Part shown: in pieces, positions 15,993-24,260 of the stretch
Numbering within the stretch: position 1 is the first letter of the stretch
How the letters are laid out: the number at the start of each line of letters is the position of its first letter
Source: Candidatus Enterocloster excrementipullorum
Lineage (GTDB): Bacteria; Bacillota; Clostridia; Lachnospirales; Lachnospiraceae
DNA: 64,000 bases
Direction of reading: 5' to 3'
Assembly: GCA_019119575.1 (NCBI GenBank)
Contig: DWWT01000030.1
Span: forward strand, 1 to 64,000
Made by a program: the position numbers and the translations under genes
The notes under the pieces: generated by a model
Seen by the model: the letters and a program-made list of their open reading frames with translations, nothing else
The model's database searches: none
What the model was told of the DNA's origin: nothing

Positions 15993-18287
15993 CTACGCTT
16001 TGCCAAGGGCCTTTAAGATGACGTCAGGGGTCACGGGATACTCGTTGATCTCGATGCCGCCCAGGGCATTTTCCACTGCCATCAGAATGGCCGCAGGACC
16101 TGCCGCCCCCGTGATCTCGCCGATTCCGATTGCGTGGAAGGGATGGCCCGTATCAAAGGGGGTCTCCAAGGTCACGGTATTGAACGTGGGCAGCTCGTTA
16201 AAGGGCCTCCATTTATAATCAATCATATTGTGGGTCATAATGCGTCCAATCCTCGGGTCAAGCACATGGCCCTCCAGCTGGGCCGTGTCCATTCCCGCGG
16301 AGCCCAATCCGCCCTCAAACTGCATTTTTAACTCAATGGGGTTCACCACCTGGCCCACATCCGAAGCGCTGAGAAGGTCGGTGAGCTTCACCAGTCCCGT
16401 ATCCCGGTCAACCTCCACCTCCACAAAATTCAGCACGCAGTTGTTGTGGTTGAAATCGCCCTCAATCATGCCGGTTCCGGTGATGGAGTAATACAGCGGG
16501 CAAATCTGAATCCAGGGGATGGATACGGACGGGTCATCTTTCTTAAATACCATCAGATCCTTGGTGTCCAGTTCCTCGGGACTGCAGTGCATGATATGGG
16601 ACGCCTCTTCAAAGAGCTTCTCCTTGGCTGCCTGGGCCGCCCGTCCCACCGCCGCTCCTGCGGTGATGGTTCCTCTGGAGCCCGCCAGACCGAAGTCCGC
16701 CGGGTTTACGCCGTTGTCAGCAGCCACCACGGTCACCCGCTCCAAGGGCACGTTCAGCACCTCTGCCGCCACCTTGGCCACGCCCAGGCGCTGGCCGTTT
16801 CCGCACTCCGCGATGACGCAGTGCACCATCACCTGATCATTTTCCAGGCGCACATAGGCAAATGTCTCGTCGCTCTGGGGATCGCCGCTGCTGTGGACGC
16901 TGAATCCCACGCCGTAGGACTTACTTCCCTCCACCCGGCTGGGCGTTGTCCAGCCCTTCCAGCGCTCATTCCAGCGGAATTTCTCCGCCGCCGCGTCAAA
17001 GCAGGGGGTATAATCCATCATGGGGTTCTTATATTTGTGTCCGGTTCTCCAGTAATACTCGTGCCCTGGAGAACAGAAATTCTTCTTTAGGCACTGCACC
17101 GGATCCCGATCCAGCTTCTTCATGGCTCTGGTTAAAAGATGCAGGGCGCAGGCCTTTAACTCCTGCCCGCCGAAGCCTCTGGCGATCCCCACAGGCGGCA
17201 GGTTGGACACGACCACCTTCGTAACCACATCCCAGTTGGGCGTCTTATTTAAAGCCAGGTTCAGCTCGCCGAGGCCCTCGGCCACCTGGCCCTGGGTCAG
17301 CTCGGAGCTGATGCCCGTGCTCACCAGCCAGTCGCCCTTGATGGAGCGGATCATACCGTCCTTTGTCATGCCGATTTTTCCGATAAATTTGTTGCTCAAG
17401 CGGCGCTCATAGACGAGAAGCTGTTCCTCCTTTGTCATGGCATAGCGCACCGGAGCGCCCGCCACCTTGGCTGCAGCCACCACCAGCATGGATGTGTAGC
17501 TTAAACTGTCCTTATTTCCATAGCTTCCGCCCACATTGGGGGTGATGGTGGAAATGTGGGCGCCGATGGTCATGGCCAGCGGTCTTGCCACCATATTGGG
17601 ACCCTGGGAGGAAGCCCAAACCGTCACATGGCCCTCATCCTCCCAGCGGGCCGCGATAAAGGGGGCCTCGGGAGCGCCCGGGAAGGTTGGCTTATCATAG
17701 CTGACCTTTCCCTCCACAACCACGTCGCTCTCCGCAAATCCCTTCTCTGCGTCGCCCTCCTGGATCTTGTAAAATGGCGGGTCGTCCCCCTCAAACCAGC
17801 TTCCCGGAGGCAGGCAGTTGTGGTCGTAGACATAGCCCTTGGACTCAATCTGATCCTCCTTGCGGTACACCTCGGGAGCCCCGTCCTTGATGGCGTCCTC
17901 CACGTCGTAAACTGCAGGAAGCTCCTCATACTCTACCTGGATGCGCTCCAAAGCCGCCTCGGCGATGTCATTGGAAGTGGCGCAGACCACGGCTACTCCG
18001 TCTCCCACGCAGCGCAGATGATGGTCGAGAACCGGACGGCAGGCCGGGATTCCGCTCTTCCACGCCGGAGCATTTTTATAGGTCATCACGGCCTTTACCC
18101 CGGTCATGGCCTCCGCTGCGGACACATCGATGGAACGAATTTCCGCATGGGCGTAGGGGGAACGTAAAACCTTCATATACAGGGCGCCGGGAATCTTGAT
18201 ATCATCGCAGTACACTGCTTTTCCGGTCACGATGGCCCGCCCGTCCTGGCGGCGGCGCACCTTTCCTATGTGTCGATATTCAGCCAT
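15993..18287 (-). CDS. Mo-hydroxylase molybdopterin-binding subunit, set 1
   Basis: 764 residues, the catalytic large subunit of the xanthine dehydrogenase/aldehyde oxidase family. The N-terminal a/b hammerhead domain (DGRAIVTGKAVYCDDIKIPG) is followed by the two molybdopterin-binding domains, with RGFGGQELKA and, near the C-terminus, GIGEITGAAGPAAIL holding the catalytic glutamate. Such enzymes hydroxylate purines, aldehydes or aromatic acyl-CoA compounds at a Mo or W cofactor in the cytoplasm. The substrate cannot be named; the 4Fe-4S loop of the partner FAD subunit recalls hydroxybenzoyl-CoA reductases. Strong site AAAGGAGGG before ATG; 13 bases separate its stop from the FAD-subunit start. 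Confidence 0.92.
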   Translation of the reverse strand: MAEYRHIGKVRRRQDGRAIVTGKAVYCDDIKIPGALYMKVLRSPYAHAEIRSIDVSAAEAMTGVKAVMTYKNAPAWKSGIPACRPVLDHHLRCVGDGVAVVCATSNDIAEAALERIQVEYEELPAVYDVEDAIKDGAPEVYRKEDQIESKGYVYDHNCLPPGSWFEGDDPPFYKIQEGDAEKGFAESDVVVEGKVSYDKPTFPGAPEAPFIAARWEDEGHVTVWASSQGPNMVARPLAMTIGAHISTITPNVGGSYGNKDSLSYTSMLVVAAAKVAGAPVRYAMTKEEQLLVYERRLSNKFIGKIGMTKDGMIRSIKGDWLVSTGISSELTQGQVAEGLGELNLALNKTPNWDVVTKVVVSNLPPVGIARGFGGQELKACALHLLTRAMKKLDRDPVQCLKKNFCSPGHEYYWRTGHKYKNPMMDYTPCFDAAAEKFRWNERWKGWTTPSRVEGSKSYGVGFSVHSSGDPQSDETFAYVRLENDQVMVHCVIAECGNGQRLGVAKVAAEVLNVPLERVTVVAADNGVNPADFGLAGSRGTITAGAAVGRAAQAAKEKLFEEASHIMHCSPEELDTKDLMVFKKDDPSVSIPWIQICPLYYSITGTGMIEGDFNHNNCVLNFVEVEVDRDTGLVKLTDLLSASDVGQVVNPIELKMQFEGGLGSAGMDTAQLEGHVLDPRIGRIMTHNMIDYKWRPFNELPTFNTVTLETPFDTGHPFHAIGIGEITGAAGPAAILMAVENALGGIEINEYPVTPDVILKALGKA

Positions 18288-18300
18288 TGCAAACCCTCCT

Positions 18301-18783
18301 TTACAAAATGGATCTGACCGCCTCGATCACCTGGTAATGGCTGATGCAGCGGCAGAAATTTCCCGAAAGCGCTTCCTCGATTTCCTCGTCCGTGGGATGG
18401 GGATTCTTATCCAGAATGGACTTTACGGCGATAATGATGCCCGGGGTGCAGAATCCGCACTGGAAGGCATTGTGGGACAAAAATGCCTCCTGGATGGGGT
18501 CAAGCTTCCCCGTCACCGGGTCGGACAGCCCCTCGATTGTCACGATCTCCTTTCCCTCGCACTCCGAGGTCAGGGTAATGCAGGATGCCACGGCCTTTCC
18601 GTCCATCAGCACGGCGCAGCATCCGCAGGCCCCTTCGCCGCAGGACATCTTGGTTCCGGTAAGTCCCAGCCGGTCTCTTAAGGTCTCCAACAGGGTCTCG
18701 GTCTCCGGCACCTGGCCCATGCGGTCCCCTATGGTCAGCTCATAGGTTTGACCGTTGATCTTTAATGTAAGATCCTTGCTCAT
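18301..18783 (-). CDS. Mo-hydroxylase 2Fe-2S subunit, set 1
   Basis: 160 residues with the two [2Fe-2S] domains of the family. The plant-ferredoxin-type cluster uses Cys48, Cys53, Cys56 and Cys68 (C-x4-C-x2-C-x11-C); the second uses C-x2-C at 109/112 and C-x-C at 144/146. It passes electrons between the molybdenum site and the flavin subunit. First gene of set 1, reading Fe-S, Mo, FAD; AGGAGG lies 8 bases before ATG. A leader hairpin (18811-18856) stands just before the ribosome site. Confidence 0.94.
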   Translation of the reverse strand: MSKDLTLKINGQTYELTIGDRMGQVPETETLLETLRDRLGLTGTKMSCGEGACGCCAVLMDGKAVASCITLTSECEGKEIVTIEGLSDPVTGKLDPIQEAFLSHNAFQCGFCTPGIIIAVKSILDKNPHPTDEEIEEALSGNFCRCISHYQVIEAVRSIL

Positions 18784-18810
18784 CAGCAGTTCCTCCTTTC
18801 AAATTGGGGG

Positions 18811-18856
18811 GTTCAGGACGAGCGGACGGCCCCTCTCTTTTCCCGCCGTCCTGAAC
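18811..18856 (-). promoter_or_regulatory. Leader hairpin of set 1
   Basis: GTTCAGGACG (18811-18820) and CGTCCTGAAC (18847-18856) form a perfect 10-bp stem that, on the minus-strand transcript, lies just before the ribosome site of the 2Fe-2S gene. The loop is GC-rich and could fold in more than one way (GGACGGC can also pair with GCCGTCC). It could be a cis-regulatory RNA or an mRNA-stabilising structure. Confidence 0.5.
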
Positions 18857-18898
18857 TGTTATCGTTATTTTATTCCCAATCTTGGGGGGAAGGATAGC

Positions 18899-18938
18899 TA
18901 TTGATATTCTCTTTATTAACTATTTTTGTCTATCAATA
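18899..18938. promoter_or_regulatory. Inverted repeat between set 1 and the crp-like gene
   Basis: TATTGATA (18899-18906) and TATCAATA (18931-18938) are exact inverted copies 32 bases apart, about three helical turns. The half-site TTGAT is like that of Crp/Fnr proteins, and a Crp-type gene (now broken) starts 200 bases on. This is the AT-rich divergent region 18784-19138, which holds no gene. Confidence 0.45.
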
Positions 18939-18972
18939 TCGGATTTTTTTGAACATTTTATCTATATATGGC

Positions 18973-19001
18973 TTGATTTTCTGTGGTTAATTTGTTAAAA
19001 T
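18973..19001 (+). promoter_or_regulatory. Promoter of the crp-like gene
   Basis: TTGATT (18973-18978), a 17-base spacer and TAAAAT (18996-19001), with a TG just before the -10. It predicts a start near 19008 and a leader of about 130 bases to the ATG at 19139. Confidence 0.6.
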
Positions 19002-19138
19002 TATATTTTAATGGCAGCCGTTTGGAATCGTTACTTTTTTTAATGAATATATTCTCGGGCGTCTGTGAATTCGGGCTCCGGCCGCCGTTTGCCATTTCCC
19101 CGGATTGTCCAGAGTGTCCTATAAAATCGAGGTTTCCC

Positions 19139-19709
19139 ATGAATTACATAAATTTTATCTTTGAAAATGAAATCAAAAAATACCAGGGACTGTTTGAATC
19201 CTTCTGCCCTCCTCCCCTTAAAGTCGCTAAAAAAACCGATCTCTTAAAGCAGTGCCAGACGGTCGGATGGCTTTACTATCTCATCGACGGCGTGGTAAAA
19301 GTCTACATCACCAACTATGAGGGAAACGAGCATATCGTAGATCTCATGCGCGGCGGCACACTGATCGGTATGGACTGCGTCACTCCCGGCTCCCGGTCCG
19401 TAGTCAGCATTTCCGCGCTGACCGATATCCGCGTGCTGCCCTTCAACATGGATATTCTAAAGAAAATGCTGGCCAAAGACCCTGACCCGATTTGCCAATT
19501 TTCTCTATCTTTTTATAGACACCCCCAGCTATCAGGAACGGCAGGTGATCGAGCTGACCCAGGAGGAAATCGCATCCTGCATCAATGCCTCCCGGGCACA
19601 GATCACAAAAATGTGCAGGCAGTTCCGGGAAGAAGGTATTATACAAACCGGGAACCGGCACATCCGGGTGCTGGCGTGGGACAAGCTGCGAAATTACTGC
19701 AGGTTTTAA
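19139..19709 (+). pseudogene. Crp/Fnr-type regulator broken by an internal deletion
   Basis: From ATG 19139 (GAGG upstream) the frame encodes a cyclic-nucleotide-type sensor domain (GWLYYLIDGVVKVYI, then EHIVDLMRGGTLIGMD) up to about 19480. The DNA-binding domain follows in another frame: TRFANFLYLFIDTPSYQERQ, then the helix-turn-helix ELTQEEIASCINASRAQITK and stop at 19707-19709. The long dimerisation helix normally between them (some 25-30 residues) is missing. At the joint the DNA reads GACCCTGACCC, a direct repeat suggesting slippage or deletion between short repeats. The original frame runs on as nonsense to 19732. It was probably the regulator of the flanking Mo-hydroxylase genes; as read it cannot dimerise or bind DNA. 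Confidence 0.75.
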
Positions 19710-19728
19710 AGGAGGTGCCGGAAAACTT

Positions 19729-20661
19729 ATGAACATCAGCCCCACAGGCGGTGTCATCGCCGCCGCCAGCAAGAAGGATGCCCTTCCTCTGCTGCAGATC
19801 GGCTCCATCTCCATTCTCAAACGCATCGTTCTTTCCTTCCAGCAGGCCGGTATTTTTCCTATCGTGATTGTCACCGGAACCCAGGAAGAGGAAGTAAAGC
19901 ATCAGCTCTCCGGCTGCGGCGTTGTTTTTCTGCACAACGATGACTGCGAGGAGCCGGAGCTTTTTGCCTCCGCAAAAATCGGTTTTTCCTATTTAGAAGA
20001 TAAATGCCGGCGGATTGTGTTTACCCCGGTCAATGTGCCCATGTTTACCTCCGGAACGCTCCGGACGCTTATGGATCAGGAGGGGGATGTGCTCATTCCC
20101 TGCTATGAAGGCGTAAGCGGTCACCCCATTCTGATCTCTCAATCCATACTCCCGGATATACTGTCTTATGAGGGGGCCGGCGGACTGCGCGCTGCTGTCG
20201 GCGCCTGTTCCTGCCGCCTCCGGCTTGTATCCACAAATGATCCCGGCGTCACTATCAGCATCCACAATGGACGTCAGCTCGGGGAACGTGTATCCGAGCA
20301 CAACCGCACCCTGCTCCATCCCACCATGCAGCTCGGACTTCAGCGGGAAACTGTGTTTTTTAATTCCCGCATGAAACTGCTTTTGTACCTGATCTCCTAC
20401 ACCCACTCGGTCCGCAGCGCCTGCGGTTATATGGCCCTGTCCTATGGAAAGGCCTGGGATATGTTAAACAAGCTGGAAGCCGAGATGGGCTTTCCCCTGG
20501 TGGAGCGCAGACACGGCGGAAGCAGAGGCGGAAATACAACTCTGACCCCCAGGGGGCTCTCTTTTCTCGAGGCATGGATCCAGTTTGAAAATGACATGTT
20601 CTCCTCCGTGCAGGCCCGATTTGCGGAACGCTTTTCCGAGTTCTTCTCAAGAAGAATTTGA
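19729..20661 (+). CDS. MobA-like nucleotidyltransferase fused to ModE-like HTH domain
   Basis: 310 residues; ATG 19729 follows AAAGGAGGTG. Residues 1 to about 200 read as a MobA/MocA-type NTP-transferase fold (GGVIAAASKKDALPLLQIGS at the nucleotide loop, TPVNVPMF at the usual metal site), but the normal GG-S-RMG-K signature and the PxDxP aspartate are not preserved, so catalysis is doubtful. Residues about 230-310 are a ModE/LysR-type winged helix (VRSACGYMALSYGKAWDMLNKLE, then GSRGGNTTLTPRG). This joins molybdenum-cofactor handling to DNA binding, fitting its place between two Mo-hydroxylase sets. It may sense the cofactor or molybdate and control set 2, whose promoter follows immediately. 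Confidence 0.8.
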   Translation: MNISPTGGVIAAASKKDALPLLQIGSISILKRIVLSFQQAGIFPIVIVTGTQEEEVKHQLSGCGVVFLHNDDCEEPELFASAKIGFSYLEDKCRRIVFTPVNVPMFTSGTLRTLMDQEGDVLIPCYEGVSGHPILISQSILPDILSYEGAGGLRAAVGACSCRLRLVSTNDPGVTISIHNGRQLGERVSEHNRTLLHPTMQLGLQRETVFFNSRMKLLLYLISYTHSVRSACGYMALSYGKAWDMLNKLEAEMGFPLVERRHGGSRGGNTTLTPRGLSFLEAWIQFENDMFSSVQARFAERFSEFFSRRI

Positions 20662-20697
20662 ATTTCCTCTGGTTTTTCTGTATAATTATCTTATAAT

Positions 20698-20727
20698 TTC
20701 ACATTCGTCTCACTTTTTTTGTACAAT
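20698..20727 (+). promoter_or_regulatory. Promoter of Mo-hydroxylase set 2
   Basis: TTCACA (20698-20703), an 18-base spacer and TACAAT (20722-20727). The -10 overlaps the small palindrome TTGTACAA. The transcript would start near 20735, just before the structured leader. Confidence 0.6.
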
Positions 20728-20742
20728 ATTCCCATTTTCATC

Positions 20743-20819
20743 AAACTGCCGGAACCCATCCGCCTCCCGGGCGGCGGGATTCTCACAGTAAGCCCGCATG
20801 CGCCCGGCGGCAGTTTTTT
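20743..20819 (+). promoter_or_regulatory. Structured leader with terminator before set 2
   Basis: AAACTGCCG (20743-20751) pairs with CGGCAGTTT (20808-20816), followed by a run of six T: an intrinsic terminator located between the promoter and the first gene. The enclosed sequence holds two more hairpins, CCGCC/GGCGG and GCGGG/CCCGC. A multi-branched GC-rich leader with a terminator before a Mo-enzyme operon recalls molybdenum- or tungsten-cofactor riboswitches, which also carry GCCTCC-type segments. The match to the known consensus is not established. Confidence 0.5.
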
Positions 20820-20840
20820 CATAGTAAGGAGGTTATGTGT

Positions 20841-22967
20841 ATGGAGCCTATCAGCAAATCAGTTGTGAGGAAGGACCACGCGCCGAAAATCACCGGAACA
20901 TCCATATATGTGGATGATTACGCCAATACCGGGGTGCTGACCGGCCGGTTCCTGCGCTCAAAAACCGCCAGAGCGCGGATTGTCTCCGTCACCGTTCCGG
21001 AACTTCCGCCGGGATATTTCTATGTGGATAAAGATGATGTGCCCGGAGTCAACAAGGTGCACATTGTCATGGACGATACCCCGGTATTTGCCCAGGATAC
21101 GGTGGAATATATCGGGGAGCCCATCGCCATGGTCGTGGGCCCGGATGTCCGGCAGGTGGAGGCTATCCTCGCCGGTATCCGGGTGGAATACGAAGAGCTG
21201 GAACCGGTGCTTGACCTTCGCAGAGCCGATACCGTATTTTTTGATTATGAATATGGGAGAGGCGATCTGGAGAAAGCCTTTGCCGAGGCGGATCAGGTCT
21301 TTACTGAAGAATTTTCCACCGGCTACCAGGATCAGACGTACTTAGAGACCCAGGGCATGATGGCAGAACCGGAGCCGGACGGCCGCCTGTTTGTCCACGG
21401 CTCCCTCCAGTGCGTCTACTATGTGCACACCGCCCTGATGCAGGCCTTAGGCTGCGGCCCGGAGGACGTGCATGTCCTCCAGGATGTGACCGGCGGGGGC
21501 TTCGGCGGCAAGGAGGACTTTCCCTCCATCCTGGGCTGCCAGGTGGCGGTGGCCGCAAAAAAGGCCGGGGCGCCGGTGCGCTGCGTATTCAGCCGCAGGG
21601 AGGATCTGGAATTTACCCCCAAGCGGCATCCCTCCCTCTGCACCTACCGGGCCGCTGTGAAGGACGGGCGGGTCACCGCCATGGACATTGAAGTTCTCTT
21701 CAATGCCGGTGCCTACACCACCCTCTCCGCTGTGGTACTCCAGCGGGGCGTCATCTGCGCCAGCGGCGTCTACAACATTGAACATCTCCATGTTCACGGA
21801 AAGGCATTAAAGACCAACACCGTGCCCTCCGGCGCTTACCGGGGATTCGGCGCTCCCCAGACCTTCTTTGCGGTAGAAATGTTCATGGACCACATCGCGA
21901 AAGATCTGGGCGAGGACAGCCTGGAATTTAAGGAAAAGCACCTGGTAAAGCAGGGAGATAAAACCTCCACCTCCGGGATCTATCACTTCCCTGTGCCCCT
22001 CCCGGATATGATTGAGGAGGTCAATGCAGCCTGCGATTTCCGAAGAAAGCACAAGGAATACGCCCTGCCCCAGACCGGGCGCTTCCGCCGGGGCATTGGC
22101 ATGTCCCTATATTTTCACGGGGCGGGATTTACCGGCTCCGGGGAGCGGGATATCATCAAGGCGGTCTGCCGCCTGGCAAAGCACGCGGACGGCACCGTGG
22201 AAATATTAGCCGCCAACGGGGAGATCGGCCAGGGGCTGCGCACTACCTTCCCAAAGATCGTGGCAAAGGAGCTGGGCCTTCCTCTGGAAAAGGTCCGTTT
22301 TGAGCATCCGGATACGGCCCGTGTCCCTGATTCCGGCCCTACCGTGGCGTCCCGCTCCCTCATGATCGTGGGAGAGCTTCTGCGGCGCTGCGCCGTCCGG
22401 CTTCGGGAGACCTGGGTGGATGGGGAGGAGCAGATGGTGGAGGAGCATTTTAAAGAGCCGGATTTCATGATCCCCTTCTACCTGGACAAATTCCAGGGGG
22501 ACGCCTACCCCACCTACGCCTGGGGCGTGAATGCCATCGAGGTGGAGGTGGACACGTACACCGGACTGACAAAGATTCTGGGGGCCTACGGCTCCTTTGA
22601 CGTGGGCACTCCCATGGACGAGGGCATCGTCATGGGCCAGATGGAGGGCGGCTTCCTCCAGGGCATCGGCTACGCCTCCATGGAATCCATGGATTACGAC
22701 AGCCGGGGGCGGATCCGCAACAATTCCTTCTCCGACTACCTGATTCCCACGGCCGCGGATGTCCCCAACTTAACATGCATGCTCCACGTGGAGAAATATC
22801 CGGACGGCCCTTACGGTGCCAAGGGAGCCGGAGAGCTGCCCTTAGTAGGCGCCCCCGGCGCTTATGTGGAGGCCATGGAGCAGGCCCTGGGCGGCAGCGT
22901 CCGCCTGCGCCACGCGCCTTTCACCCCTGAGGACACCATGAAGGTCATCGCAAAGGAGGGATTATGA
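20841..22967 (+). CDS. Mo-hydroxylase molybdopterin-binding subunit, set 2
   Basis: 708 residues. ATG 20841 is preferred to ATG 20835 because AAGGAGG ends 8 bases before it. The same family as the set 1 subunit but clearly divergent and about 55 residues shorter. It has the hammerhead domain (KITGTSIYVDDYA), the loop GGGFGGKED, AYRGFGAPQ and the catalytic glutamate segment KGAGELPLVG near the end. It oxidises or reduces an unidentified substrate, purine-type or aldehyde-type by family. It leads the order Mo, Fe-S, FAD, unlike set 1, and stands behind the leader terminator at 20743-20819. Confidence 0.92.
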   Translation: MEPISKSVVRKDHAPKITGTSIYVDDYANTGVLTGRFLRSKTARARIVSVTVPELPPGYFYVDKDDVPGVNKVHIVMDDTPVFAQDTVEYIGEPIAMVVGPDVRQVEAILAGIRVEYEELEPVLDLRRADTVFFDYEYGRGDLEKAFAEADQVFTEEFSTGYQDQTYLETQGMMAEPEPDGRLFVHGSLQCVYYVHTALMQALGCGPEDVHVLQDVTGGGFGGKEDFPSILGCQVAVAAKKAGAPVRCVFSRREDLEFTPKRHPSLCTYRAAVKDGRVTAMDIEVLFNAGAYTTLSAVVLQRGVICASGVYNIEHLHVHGKALKTNTVPSGAYRGFGAPQTFFAVEMFMDHIAKDLGEDSLEFKEKHLVKQGDKTSTSGIYHFPVPLPDMIEEVNAACDFRRKHKEYALPQTGRFRRGIGMSLYFHGAGFTGSGERDIIKAVCRLAKHADGTVEILAANGEIGQGLRTTFPKIVAKELGLPLEKVRFEHPDTARVPDSGPTVASRSLMIVGELLRRCAVRLRETWVDGEEQMVEEHFKEPDFMIPFYLDKFQGDAYPTYAWGVNAIEVEVDTYTGLTKILGAYGSFDVGTPMDEGIVMGQMEGGFLQGIGYASMESMDYDSRGRIRNNSFSDYLIPTAADVPNLTCMLHVEKYPDGPYGAKGAGELPLVGAPGAYVEAMEQALGGSVRLRHAPFTPEDTMKVIAKEGL

Positions 22968-23440
22968 TGGATGGAATCCGATTCCGCTTAAACGGAGAAG
23001 AACAGCTGTATGAGGGCAGCGCTGCGGACCGGCTTTTGGACGCGCTCCGGGATACCTACCGCATGACCAGCGTCAAGTGCGGCTGCCGGGAGGGAGAATG
23101 CGGGGCCTGCGCCGTGCTCATGGACGGCCTTCTTGTCAATTCCTGCTGCGTAGCCATGGGCGCCGTCGAGGGGGCTGAAATCATAACCCTGGAGGGCTAC
23201 CGGGAAACCGAGCGCTTCCGGTCCCTGGATAAGGCCTTCGGGGAGGCCACCGCCGTGCAGTGCGGCTTCTGCATCCCCGGCATGGTTTTGGCAGCGGAAG
23301 CTCTTTTGAGGAAAAATCCCCATCCAACCCCGGAGGAAATCCGGGAAGGAATCTCCGGCAATCTGTGCCGGTGCACGGGGTACAATGCAATTGTAAAAGC
23401 CATTGAACAGGCAGCAAAGGAGGGGGATGGATTATGGTAA
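22964..23440 (+). CDS. Mo-hydroxylase 2Fe-2S subunit, set 2
   Basis: 158 residues with both [2Fe-2S] sites: Cys41, Cys46, Cys49 and Cys61 for the first, C-x2-C at 100/103 and C-x-C at 135/137 for the second. It relays electrons between the Mo subunit and the FAD subunit. Its ATG overlaps the stop of the Mo-subunit gene (ATGA), with AAGGAGGG just upstream, so translation is coupled. Confidence 0.94.
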   Translation: MMDGIRFRLNGEEQLYEGSAADRLLDALRDTYRMTSVKCGCREGECGACAVLMDGLLVNSCCVAMGAVEGAEIITLEGYRETERFRSLDKAFGEATAVQCGFCIPGMVLAAEALLRKNPHPTPEEIREGISGNLCRCTGYNAIVKAIEQAAKEGDGLW

Positions 23441-24252
23441 ATGGATTTAAGCCCGCCACACTGAACGAGGCCCTGTCCCTTCTGCGGGATACGAGGGCCG
23501 TCCCCTACGCCGGGGGAACCGATCTGATGGTGGAGAACCGCCCCGGCATCTCCTACCTCTTTATCGGCCATCTGCCGGAGCTTCGCCAGATACGCGCCGA
23601 TGATACCTTGCTTCGCATCGGAGCGGCCGTCACCTTCACCCAGGCCCTGGAATCCGACCTGGTGCCCGCCCTTATGAAGGAGGCCCTCTCCCGCATCGCC
23701 GCCCCGGCCATCCGCAATGCCGGAACCTTTGGGGGAAATATCGGAAACGGCTCCGCCAAGGCGGACACCGTGCTCATTGAATATGTCTGCGATGCCTCCC
23801 TGCGGCTGGTGTCCGCCGGCGGGGAGCGGATTCTTCCCATTCAAGCCTTTTACAAGGGCCGAAAGGAGCTGGACCTTGCGCCCGGTGAGCTCATCGCGGA
23901 AATCCTTCTGCCCAGAACGGGGCTGGACAATTATTACTATAAAAAGGTGGGCGGCAGAAATGCCCTTGCCATCTCCCGGGTGTCTTTTGCCGGAATCATT
24001 GACATGGACGGGGAGCGCATCCGGCATATTGCCGCGGGCTTCGGGGCTGTGTCCGGCACAGTTCTGCGGATGCGGGAGCTTGAAGAAATGCTGGAGGGAA
24101 AGACATTAAAAGAAGCCCGGGCCCTAAAACCCGAGCTCATGAAGCGCTACGAGGAGCGAATGGAACTCACCACCGGCCGGGTCTCCGCAGCGTACCGGAA
24201 GGCGGTCTGCTTAAACCTGCTTGGGGATTTTCTGGAGGAAAAAGGGATATAG
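23434..24252 (+). CDS. Mo-hydroxylase FAD-binding subunit, set 2
   Basis: 272 residues, ordinary length for the FAD subunit. FAD loops AGGTDLM (near 29) and TFGGNIGNG (near 100) are present; the C-terminal CO-dehydrogenase-type domain follows. It has neither the 4Fe-4S loop nor the GltD insertion found in the set 1 counterpart, so set 2 is the canonical version. It overlaps the 2Fe-2S gene by 7 bases. Its stop lies 8 bases from the stop of the convergent MATE gene; no terminator is visible there. Confidence 0.93.
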   Translation: MVNGFKPATLNEALSLLRDTRAVPYAGGTDLMVENRPGISYLFIGHLPELRQIRADDTLLRIGAAVTFTQALESDLVPALMKEALSRIAAPAIRNAGTFGGNIGNGSAKADTVLIEYVCDASLRLVSAGGERILPIQAFYKGRKELDLAPGELIAEILLPRTGLDNYYYKKVGGRNALAISRVSFAGIIDMDGERIRHIAAGFGAVSGTVLRMRELEEMLEGKTLKEARALKPELMKRYEERMELTTGRVSAAYRKAVCLNLLGDFLEEKGI

Positions 24253-24260
24253 AGACGTTC

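Noticed and set aside
18983..19138. Upstream start for the Crp-type frame
   Set aside because: The 52 extra codons show no family similarity and lie in the AT-rich leader; ATG 19139 begins where Crp-type proteins begin.
19495..19505. A one-base slip in the TTTT run as cause of the crp frameshift
   Set aside because: Removing one T restores the frame but still leaves the dimerisation helix missing; the other-frame homology (TRFANF) begins upstream of the T run, at the GACCC repeat, so a deletion explains both defects.
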